A stretch of DNA of 64,000 nucleotides from Liopterus haemorrhoidalis (Eukaryota; Arthropoda; Insecta; Coleoptera; Dytiscidae): positions 16,370,879 through 16,434,878 of the forward strand of contig OZ020622.1 in the NCBI GenBank assembly GCA_963971575.1, written 5' to 3'. The translations under genes and the position numbers were made by a program. The notes below the pieces were generated by a model, which made no database searches, was not told the origin of the DNA, and worked only from the letters and a program-made list of their open reading frames with translations. Position 1 is the first letter of the stretch. Each line of letters opens with the position of its first letter. Positions 11,694 to 23,600 of the stretch are shown here, one piece after another.

Positions 11694-14600
11694 GGTGTTT
11701 GTTTGAAACGGGGCACCTACAAAAAATCTTCAGACAAAAAGGCCCTTATTTTAGAGATATTTTGATATTTTGTATTGTCTTTTTTTATTGTTTTCAAAGC
11801 TTGCTACGTTCAACTTTGTAAAACTTATGTTGATTATTATTTTGTAGATAAATGGTCGCTATTTTGAAATGGTTAACATAAAAATATGATTTTTTGGTGT
11901 CATTGTAAACCTAATTTAATGTACTTTTAGGAAAAACATATAAAATTATCGATTCCCTATGCTAGATCAAAAGTTGACATTTCCGGTGAATCCGGAAGTG
12001 CCTCAGAATTCTTATAGTAACCTTTAGATGGGCCTTTTTGTCTAGTTTAACTTTTGTTCTGAAGATTTTTTGTATCTTTACAAATAAAGGAGATTTTCGG
12101 GGTGCCCCGTTTCAAACAAACACCCTTTATATATATAGATGGGGCCCCCGCAACTCCTGTTTTGCCCCAGGCCCCGCAAATGCTAGGGGCGGCCCTGATG
12201 TAAATGGTCGCCATTTTGAAATGGTTATTCTCTATGCTAGATAAAAAGTTGAAACAATTTCCGCTAAAACCGGAAGTGATGGAGAATTCTTATTATGGTC
12301 CTTAAATGGGCCCTTTAACCTAGTTTAACTTTTCTTCTGAAGAATTTTTTGTATTTCTTAAAATAAAGGAGTTATTCGAGGTGTGGCGTTTCAAACAAAC
12401 ACCCTGTATATTATACACGTAAAGTTTTAACAAGAATTTAATAAAACTACAATGTAACATTTATCGTAACCTATCTTAACCCAGTAATACCGGAGTATTG
12501 TTTTCTACGAAACTTAGCACAAAATTAGTTACATTGTGTATTTTTTTAGAATACCCTTTAACTGAAAGTTCTACATTTTGGTTATGTTAACTTGATCTAA
12601 CCTCGCACTGTTCACGGGAAGTTCGCAATACGTAGATTTCTCGCTAATCTGGATCCAACTTTACGCGATACATTACAGAATCGGTTCGCTAATCTGGACC
12701 CATAATATTTGAGAAACGTACAATTTGCAGGGTGAACAAAGATTTATTACCACAACTGTAAAATGGCTGGAAGTAAGAAAATAAAAACTTACATCACAAC
12801 CGCCAAATAGTCTTTAATGTATTGGATCTTGGCTTTCAATGCTATACAATCCTTACACCGTATAGCTTCACCGAATACAATCGAATGGATTGAATGCGTA
12901 CAAAATGCATTAAACATACAAAACCTTGCTAATGTTTTCCTAACATTCCAAACTTGTCTAGAAGCAACCATGTTAGCAAAAGGAGAGAATTTCTATAAGG
13001 TTCCGCACATTAATAAAAACTTCATCGTAAGCGACGATTACAAACAACATGTTCCATACAAGCTGTGGAGACAGCCACGTCCTTGTTAAATTAAAACTTT
13101 TTGTATAATTCTTTGTTTTACTAGATATTTGTAACTATTTCATAAATAAAATCATTCTTATTAACTAAAATAGTAACTGTATATCATATTTTCGGACAAA
13201 ATCAAAATGTATTATAGTAACTAACTATCTACACTAGGTTATGTAAACTTTGTGTCACACGTCAATGCTTGCGAGCGTTAAAACTACCTCGAATGTATCC
13301 AGACAATTTCGGTGAATCCCTTTGTGTTCGCAACAAAAACCGACACAGAGCGGATTAAGTCAAGCGTTACAAAAATGTTACACGGCGTGTTACCTTACGC
13401 GATACATTACAGAATCCGTTCGCTAATCTAGACCAGCTTAAAATGCCTGTATATACAACAAAGATATCTGAGAAAAGTAAAATTTGCAGGGTGAACCAAG
13501 ACCACCACTGTAAAATAGCTGGAAGTAAGAAGATAAAAACTTACATTTGTGGATTCCTTTTCGGTTGATTCTTTTTTAGGGGTTTTATTACTAGATTTTG
13601 AAGTACTAGGTACTGGACTTGAGGTAGAACTTGTCTTTTTCTTAGCAGGACTAGTTCTAATAGTAGGAATAGGTTCCATCATGCCTAGAGCCTCGGCAAA
13701 ACTTGCCCCAGATCCACAATCAATACCACCTTCTTCAAATTTAACTTCTTTTTTCTTTTTCATAGTTGGTGTTTCATTTCTAGAACTTTTAGAACTAGAA
13801 GAATCACTTCTAGATTTGGAATTGGATGAATTTTTATCACATTTTTCTTTCTTTTTATCCTCACGGCTTTTATGACTAGATTTATTTTCTTTATTTTTAT
13901 CTGTATTTTTGTCCGAATTTTTGCTATCAGAATTTTTTGTACTACTTTTATTATCAGTTTTATTATCTGATTTACTTTTTTTTACCTCTGATTTTTCTTT
14001 ATGTTTTTCTGAATTTCGATCTTCTTTTTCTGAGCTTCTAGGTTCTTTTACTTTATTCTCTTTCTCTGAATTTCTATTCTTTTCTGATGTTCGATGTTCT
14101 TTCTCTGGAGTTTTGTGTTCTTTCTCTGGAGTTTTGTGTTCTTTCTCAGGAGTTTTGTGTTCTTTTTCTAAATTTTTCTGTTCTTTTTCTGAATTTTTAT
14201 ATTCTTTTTCCTTATGATTTTGTTCTTTTTTACTCCTATCTTTATCATGCTTTTCACTTTTATGTGATTTTTTCTTTTCTTCTTTATACTCAATTTCTTC
14301 ATCACTATTATGACTAGATCTTTCTTCACTTGTGTCATATCGCTTTTTCTTACTACTACTTTCTTTTTCTTCTTTATGTTTACGTTTCTTGTCCTCCTCT
14401 CTTCGTTTTTCTTTATGTTTGTCTTTGTCTTCACGTTTTTGTTTTTCAGAACTATGACTAGAACTATGACTACTATTTTTTTCATGCTTTTTATGTTTTG
14501 AACTATCACTATGCCTATGTTTCTTATCATATTTATCATGCTTGTGTTTCTTATGATTCTTTTCATTTTTTACTTCATTATCGCTATTCTCACTATCTTC

Positions 14601-17600
14601 GTTCTTAGAATGATTTTTACCTAATAAATAAAAATTAAAACTGTTTTAAATTGAATTAACCATCCGTACATTTTTTATTTGGGTTTTGTAGGTATTTAAT
14701 AAGTGTAAGAAGCCAACATAATACTGGATGTCTAGGTATATTTATCACATCAAAATCAACACTTTTTTTGATAATCAATTTCATTCGTTATTTGAGAACT
14801 AAGAGCTTCCATTTAATTTTTTTAAACAAAATTTAAATAATTTGCCAAATATCCCAGTGTTTTTTCTGCATTTGCTTCGTATTCAAGTCTTCATTAGATT
14901 AATAAGAAATATTTTACAGTGTAGAGTGTAGTGTGGTGTGTTGTGAGTAACTCAGTTCGCAACTATTAAGAAATATATTATTTTTTTAATATTTTTAATT
15001 CGAAAAAAATGCACGCCCTTTTTTTGCTATTGTCAACTGACAATAACTGAAGCGCCTCTAGTGAGATTTTGAGAAACTAAAGGTTGTAGGATAGTCGAGT
15101 TTGTGACAAGCATGGGAATATGTTCTTAGAAGTGGAAAGACAGTTAAAGACCATTTTAGAGTGTGTTCCCGTGTGTTTCAATAAATATCACATGAAGATA
15201 CCATTGAACCTGTCAAAAATATCCTACCAAAGTCAGCCATGATGTGAATGCATTAGCGCCTCTATCGGTAGTGTCAGATGCCAATAAATACAAAAAATCC
15301 ATAACATTATTAGCCATAATTTAACCATGAATTAAAAAAAAAATAATTGAATAACACAATCTGAAGAAAAATTCCTCTAGTACGTTTCCGGCTCAGATCA
15401 ATATACATTACCTATAATTTTTTCAGATTTTTAATTTAACCCTTTTTGGTCGCGCACCCTGAACAAGAACTTTTGCACATTATTTACTAAATTCGTGTTA
15501 AAAGAAATGAATTTATATCGTTCTTTTCGCTACGTCTTAAGAGCTTTCTTTTGTTACCGCATAATATTTTTTTTTTAAATATTTTTTTTTTATCAACGAC
15601 ACCAAAAAATCTAAAAATTTATCTGATCAAAAATTTCTGTTGTACTATTCCGGTTCACATCAATGTTCATTACGGAGATTTTTTTCAGAATTCTAGATCA
15701 ATCCCTTTGGGAGATAGGGTGGGGGACAAAAGTTTTTTAACACATTTTTGGAAAAAATTCAAAAAAATGATTTTTCAAAAATAAAAATTTGTTTGTGCAT
15801 CCACGCATTAAGAGGTTTCTACTAAAATTTTTACATTAAATACATATTTGTTTATACAAGGTGTCTCAAAAGAAATTTTATATTTATTTAGCTTACTGCG
15901 TGAACGTAACGTATCCGAGGGGCGCGGGGGTTATGTCAATCGGTAGTCTGGCTCTTGGGAATTTAGTCGCTATGGAGCGTTTCTCGGGAGCAGACCGCGC
16001 GTTATGCGTGCGAGAGTTTTACAAAAACGGTGATTCGGCGACTGTAGCGCGTAGAATATTCTGCAGTATTCGAGGTTTTCGCCACTTAAATGATGCGCCA
16101 AGCATTCCTCTCATTCGACATTGGGTTAAAAAGTTTGAAGAGACTGGTACAACACTGGATAAATCAAAATCCGGGCGACCTAGGTCATCAAGAACGGTAG
16201 AAAACGAGGAGAATTTTAATCAGTCTGTTCGTGACGACCCGAACCTTTCAATTCGGAAGCGCGCAAGTGCTTTAAATGTGCATAGATCATCATTACATCG
16301 CATTATGCACAAAGACCTAAAGCTGCACCCCTACAAAATTCAATTGGTGCAAGAATTAAAGCCCCAAGATGCCAGTCAGAGGCTTAATTCTCAGGCAAAT
16401 TGATCTCCCGGAGAGGTGACATACATTGGCCTCCACGCAGTCCAGATTTAACCTCTATGGACTATTTCCTATGGGGTTATCTTAAATCTAAAGTTTACGC
16501 CAATAAACCGACTTCACTGGCGCATTTGAAAGAAAATATCCGTCACGAAATGGCAGCCATCCCTGAGTCCACCTGCCGAGACGTCAGAAGTAATTTTACT
16601 GTTCGATTAAATGAGTGCCGAGAACGCGGGGGTACATTTAGACGATATTATTTTTAAGAAATAAATCCCCAAAATGTGTATTTTAATAATTAATAAACAT
16701 TTTTTCTATATACGGCTTACTTTTTTTTTAATCGATTCACTAAATATAAAATTTCTTTTGAGACACCTTGTATTTATCCCGCGCTGTATTTTTTTCGCTA
16801 TATCTCTCTATAGTTTTTCTATATGTGGGTCAAAAAGTTATACAAGTATGCCAAATTTCAACTTTCTATGTTCAGCCGTTTGGCTACAATTTCTACCGTA
16901 TAGACAGAGACAAATGAGTGACGTTATTGAGAACTGATACGCTCGGATACGCAGTCTGGTGCTGTTTGAACTAATTACATATGTTCTAGTGTTGATTTTT
17001 TGTTACAATGTTGATAGAAGTTGTGAAAAACTATAAAGTAGAACAAATTGTAGTGTTTTTAGCTGTCATTCAAGTCAGGACAAAGATAGGCATCTTAGTT
17101 TTTTTCTTTTCTTAAGAAAAATGAGGGGAAAGTTAATATTAAGTCCAGATTGGAAAAGATTTGGTTATGGACAGTAGGAAGGCATGGGAATATATTGCGG
17201 AATATAGCATGTGGAAGACAAAATTATTTAAATTATGAAAATATAAAGTGATGATCTAAAAAAAGGTCCTCAGCTCTATTTTTTAAATTTTCTTGTGTGT
17301 TTGTGTTTTTATTTTTATTTCCTTCCTTCATAGGGGGGGCCCGGGCCCCCTCCCTGGGTGCGCCAGTGGCGCTGGCGTTTGTAAATATTTGGGGGGAATG
17401 TTTTACCCTCAAGCCGCTACTGTGTTTGAATATAGCGATCTACGGTTATAACGACCGAATTTCATTGGTCCCTTCAACGTCATTATAAACGATATCCTGT
17501 GTATATGCATATTTTTATACTTTAATACTTAATTAAAGATTTATGTTGTTACTTATTATAAAATTACGAAGTAATTTCCACAAATAATGTATAATAATAA

Positions 17601-20600
17601 CAAATATTTAAAAAATTGTTAACATAATTTTGCTATATTTTAATTTAAGCGCGTTGCAAAAATTCGTAGTGAGTCTTAATCTCACTTGCTTTGCTTCATC
17701 TAACGAGTCACCATTGGGTATTCACCTAAATAACGTAGAAACGATAAAGTCTCCAAATATTCATTGAGAAAAGAAAAAGAAAAGAAAAAACGCTTAGAAC
17801 AAAAAAGATTTATTGTCTCATTTTATACAATTTTTGGTATATACATTTTTGCTATAAAATAAATGGTAACTGAGATATTTCAAGTTTTTTAGTAGGCGTT
17901 CCCAGTACCTCGTCATATATATTCATCCAACCGTAAAAATGCATAGCATGATAAAGATTAATTATATTTTATTATTATTATTTTTTTAACATTTTTGCTG
18001 TAACATAATTAATGTCTGTTTAAGCAAACAAAAGCCCTGAGTGGGTGTGCACGACGCTGTCTTCATTTTGGATATATACTCAACTTCATAAATGCGATCC
18101 ATGATACTGTAAACAGTAATAACGAAATAACTAACATATATAATATCCATACATTTATAATAAATATAAAAACAACCCAGTTAAATTTGTATATATTAGG
18201 GGGACTGGAAAGAAAACCATTATTTTGGAGTATATGCTGTTCACTTTTGTAAGGACAAACCAGATCTAGTTTGTTTTAGTTACTTTTATAGTGTATTACT
18301 GACTTTAAATGTCCATTAAAAATACTCTTTACGCTGTAAAACCGACTTTATATTTATTGGTTAAGATCATTGTTAAGAAGTGACATTTTTTATAATTTTT
18401 TTATACCAACATGACATTCAATTTCAAAGGTGCAAACTAATGAAAACAAAATTTCCTCTTCGTTTGTTCTTGCAAAAGTGAATAACTTATATGTCAAAAG
18501 TAATTCACAGAAGAAAAAAACACGCGTATTTTAGACAAATTAAAATGACACCCGCTGTTCTAACCAAATGGCGGATTTTACTGACTTTGCGGATTACTGA
18601 CAATGGTGTATTAATGACATTCAATTTCAAATTAAAATAAAATTTCCTCTTAGGTTGTTCTTACAAAATTGAACAGCTTATACAAAAAAATGTTTTCCAT
18701 AAATTTTTATTATGTATAATTACAAAATATAATTTTCATCCTTATTTATTACGGCTTCCCAAAATTGTACTAATTTTTCGATACCCTCTCTATTCGCGGC
18801 TCAAACTAACGTTGGCGTTGCGTACGACAGTTGATGGCCGACGAGAAGCGTATATGTCAGAAGTTTTACTTAATATTTATCTGTTCAAACAATATTTCGG
18901 CAAAAAAGCACTGTATTTAAGTCAGTATAATTAAAAATACGTCTTAATTCACATAAACTGCAGCACAACACACTACAAATATTATACAAATATACGCTTC
19001 TGCTTAATTTACCAAGCCGCCACCAGATGTCTCACTGTTATTTGGAGCCACGAATAGAAGTTTTCTGGTTTTGACTTAAAATATCTGATCAGGTAATTTT
19101 CTACATCGATCACATTTGGATTTTTTTTTTATTTCTGAGTGTATGTTCCATAAGATTCCACTCTGCCATGAATACGTGGACTACCACTACTAAACATCAA
19201 AGTAAGATCAGAAGCATGGGAATGAGATTTTTGAGAATGATATCGGGAAAGATAGACCGAATTAGAAATGCGACGTTCAAGGAAGAATTACAGACGAAAC
19301 TAGAAGAACATTTAATTCAAGAAAGTCAAATAAGATGGGTAGGGCATGTACAAAGAATGGGAGATGAAAGAATAGCCAAAGCAACATTTGAGGCGCAACC
19401 AATAGGAAAGGAAGGACCAATTAAGATTTGGAAGGACGAAGTGAGACAAGTAATAGAGAGGCGAAGGGTCAAATGGACAGATATTAAAACCTTCACGGCA
19501 AACAGGAGAGCCTGGAAATAAATCTGGAAAAGACCACCAGAAGATGTACCGTGACTCTCCTTAACAAGTCCGTTCTACATTATACTTTTTTCAATACTAT
19601 CCAACTCTGACGTCATTTCAACTTTTGATACTACAGAATATAGTGGGGGAAAAAATAAGAGACAGCGATACCTTCCATCTTTTATTAATTTGTGATGCTC
19701 TTCACTGCCAACTTAAAAAATTCTAGGTTCAGGTGACAGACAACAGTTTGGTTATAGAACCAATTCTAGTAACCAATTTATAAATATTGTTTAATTGTGC
19801 TAAGTTTATATTTAATTATATGTTCTAAATAAACTTCTTATCAACTTAATAAACTTCTAAAAGTTAAGTTATAAACAAAAACTAAAAAGTTAGTTGTTGG
19901 TACGACTGAGAAGTATACAACTGTCACCCAAAAATTTGACTGGAGGTAAATTTGAAAATAGTGTAGTTGTTAGTGTAGCATCGAAAGTTGGAAGGAAGTA
20001 TTGTGTTTCACATTATACTTTTTACGTCAATACTACGCAAAAAATCTGTAGTGCTTCGCAAAAAAGTACAATGTAGAACGGACTTTGCACCAAATGGTAG
20101 AAAGGCATAGGATTAAGTATGTTCCATAGACAGAAATAGATGAAAATCGGAAGACGTGAGATCGGGTGAATACGGTGGAAGTAGGATAATATCCCAGTTG
20201 AAGTCCAGAATTTTTTTGCGGGATATTTTTGTTAAATGAAAACGTGCATTGTCATTATGAAAAATGATTCCTTTTCGGTTAAATATATTTGGACGTTTTT
20301 CCTTTAGTTTCTGATTAATACAATGTTCCGTAACTGCACACCTAACTACCGCGGTCGCGGTTACGGTAAAGTTGTGGTAAGTTGTGGTTACCTGAAAACG
20401 CGTTTTTGTTACGGAACAGTAGTCACACCTCACAGATGATAAAACAGACAACTGAACTATCATTTTATGGACGTTATAGGTTATAGATATTCTCTTACAA
20501 ACTTATTAATAAAAGCATTTGTTTTATTAGTACTTGTTTATATGATTTTTCCCGATATTAATTTTCACAACGATCAATATTACTAAAAATCAGTTACTTA

Positions 20601-23600
20601 CACTCATTCTTATTGTTTTAATTATAGACTATAGTAAAATAATATTATAATTTACTACTTGCACTACAAAGAAACGATTAATTCCCTCCACTTAACTCTC
20701 GCCTTATAGTAATTGTTCTGAAATTCCCGCCTTTTGTAGTTTACATTAGATTTGAAGTTTGTAGTGGGAGGAAAGGACCACACTAACCGCGATATTTCCA
20801 CGGTTAAGCCTGGAACAGAATGCACAGCGCGCTACGCCGTCAGCGCGCCGTCATTTGCGACGGCGTTGCGTTAGCGCTGTTGAGAACGACATTGAATTTT
20901 CGCCTGCACACAATGCAATAATTTTTAACGCCGTCAAAGTAACAAGTGACAACCTATATCTGTGTATATAGGTGCGCTTTCTTTTATTAAATTTATAATG
21001 GATGATGAAGACTTGTGTGTGATGTTATTTATGTTGTATGCAAGTTATTTATACATACAAACACTTTACCATTCAGTAAAAACTGAGGTTAGGTGTTCTA
21101 CGTCAACGTTCAACGGCATCAAAAGTTGGAAGTTGACGAACATTCATTATCAACGGCGTTGGAACGCCGTTAGGACGTTGCCTATTCTGTGCACTTGCAT
21201 ACGACAGCTTGATTTTAACTTTCCTCTGACAGATACCGCCGTCCATACGCCGTCAACGCGCCGTAGAACTCGTTGCATTCTGTTCCCCACTTTAGTTAGG
21301 TTACAAAAAAGTAACCAAAATTTTCAGTAACCGCGTTTCGAAACCTAACAATTTTCCTGAAAAGGTTAATGTCGTACACTTTCGGAACGGGAAACTTCAA
21401 CCGCGGTTACTTTTGTCGAGTTATGGAACATTGCATTAGTCTCTCTAATTGTTGAAACTAAATTTCGAAATATTACATAAGTAGAAAATCACCTGATCAG
21501 TTATTTTAAGTCAAAACTTTTATAGAGAGGGTATCGAAAAATTAGTACAACGTTGGGAATCCATAATAAATAATTATGGAAATTATGTAATTATAAATAA
21601 TAAAAATAACTAAAAAAAAATATTTTGTACTCTAAAATAAAGTATTTTTTTACGGTTCCCCTAATATTACACAATATAAATTAATAAATAATAGGTTTCC
21701 AACGCCTACAGAGACATTTAAGGGCAGAGAATATAAATTCTCCGTTTCTAGACCTTCAGCCATAGATATGAAAGCCACGTGGTCAGTGTGACGTTTCGGC
21801 TGGTCCTATTATCCCTGTATAAACAAGTACCCAATTTAAGTATTACACAATATATAAAACATAAATACTAAAACGTAAATAATACATCAACTTTTATCTT
21901 AGAGTATACTTGTTAGTTAGGATGGTCGAGGATTAGTCAGACGGAAACACGCCTAAAATTTTAAAAGTTGAAATTTTGAGCGCACAACATCAATTTTCTT
22001 TTTTTTTCTATTTCTTTCTTTTCCTTTTCTTTTTCTTTTATGTTTCTTTTCTTTTTCTATTCTTTTTCTATTCTTTTTCTATTCTTTTTTTTTCTTTTTC
22101 TTTTCTTTTTTTTTAAATTTTAATTAGTTACATATTTTTAGGGGCCCTTGTAGTGTTTCTGATTTCTCAACATATTTCATTTCTCGCGAAATGAAAAATT
22201 ATACTTATTTTCTCGAGAATTCTCGAGGAAAATAATTATTAGAATATATATCTTTTTTTAATGTTGAAAATATTGTAGAGGATAAAAACATGTTAAAATT
22301 ATAGTCAACTTTAAAGTACTAAAGTATTCATTTAAATAACATTAGAACAAATGGATAACGGGGCTTTAAAAATGATTACGAAAACGGCACGTAATTGCAT
22401 ATTAATTGAAAATACATATGTATAGAGAATTTTTCAGAAAATTAAGTAATTAATAATAATAGTAAGAATTATTTTATTTAACTTGGAGATAATCTTTTAC
22501 ATACAGTTTTAAACTGAACAAAAAATGAAATGTAATTGATTATAATAAATAATACATTAAATTAAAATAAAATATTGTAACAATAAATGCTAATTAGCTA
22601 AATATTATAAATCGCTTATTATCTGTTGCCACAGTTACGTTGCGGGAGACAGAAGACAAATTTTATCAAAATTAAATTATAATCAGTGACTCACTAAACA
22701 TTATATTTTTTTAAATAGTGTTTTAAAAGCACAATGCGTTTAACGTTGCTTCGAGAAAAATTTACCTTTCTCGAGAAAAAAATTTTACATTTCTTGATAA
22801 ATGAAAAATGAGAATTATAATTTTTTCTCGAGAAATTCTCAAGAAAGAATTCTCGAGAAGAAACACTAGGCCCTTATTTAGTTAAAATAAGTTAGACATT
22901 TCTTGATTTTAATTGGCGTCTCGCATAGCTCCCCAAATATTAATCTAAGTGAGAAAATGTATAAAACAAAAAATACTTGTTTTATTATTTTAAACAAATT
23001 TTATCATGTAGAAGTCAATAATGACTGAGATAATTTGTATTTTAGTTAGCGCCCCTAAAAACACCACTTGGTCTTTTTTTTAAATGAAATGAATATTTTG
23101 GTGTGCCACTAACGTGTATTTTTGTTTATGTTGTCATCAAACCAAATTACATTAAAATATATCGAGCTGTTTTTGCGTGAGACTCGGACAGACAGACAGC
23201 AATTCATATTTTTGAGGATATTTTATAATCACCTGAAATGTGTAGAAATGAAGTAAGGGGGGAAAAAAGTGCCTCCGATATTATTTATATTGATAAAGAA
23301 TTTTCAGCTAAGTTATGACCGGTTGCTTAAGAACGAACTAAGTGTTATATATCTAGCTATGCCTAACTGGAGTTAAAACAACATGCAAAAACATTATTTT
23401 AACTTGAGTTATAGATAACTCGAATTAAAATAGCTCGTTCTTTAACAACTAGCCATTATAGTCTTTACAAATTGTTCGAAAAAGCTCATACTGTTTCTCA
23501 ACAAACAATCGTAACTAATAAAAACTCACAAATAAAATGAAAATAACTTACTATCTTCGTTGTTACTATCTGATGTGTCTCCATTATGTTGTTCTGCCGT

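Larger units (their letters stand above)
11022..12699. mobile_element. TIR element with about 38 bp imperfect inverted ends, hosting nested elements
   Basis: The left end 11022-11060 (TCCAGATTAGCGTGCCGAAC..) is inverted at 12661-12699 (..GTTCGCTAATCTGGA), with ATCGCGTAA also mirrored. A partial extra end occurs near 12640-12655 and another full end at 13394-13430. The interior is mostly nested insertions (11435-12197 and related). Confidence 0.65.
14681..16930 (+). mobile_element. Family B DNA element copy in Elongin A intron 2, hosting a Tc1-like transposon
   Basis: It begins GGGTTTTGTAGGTATTTAAT and runs through the shared blocks AGAAGCCAACATAATACTGG, GGATGTCTAGGTATATT, TTTACAGTGTAGAGTGTAGT, GGGAGATAGGGTGGGGGACA and CTATATGTGGGTCAAAAAG to GAGTGACGTTAT. 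The right TIR is lost. At 14730-14737 it keeps the empty target GTCTAGGT that is occupied by an hAT in the 42133-44430 copy. Confidence 0.8.
18196..21664. mobile_element. 3.5 kb TIR element or nested inverted-repeat block
   Basis: The outer ends are imperfectly inverted: TTAGGGGGACTGG..TATTTTGGAGTA on the left and TACTCTAAAATAAA..GGTTCCCCTAA on the right. A second, better inverted pair lies inside: 18705-18785 plus 19060-19105 mirror 21483-21608 (TACTAATTTTTCGATACCCT). The interior holds a MITE F copy, a MITE at 18787-19059, a LINE fragment, a mariner fragment and a PIF/Harbinger-like MITE. Confidence 0.55.

Noticed and set aside
13549..14501. Plus-strand Ser/Phe/Leu-rich open frames
   Set aside because: Antisense shadows of the Lys/Glu-rich Elongin A exon 3.
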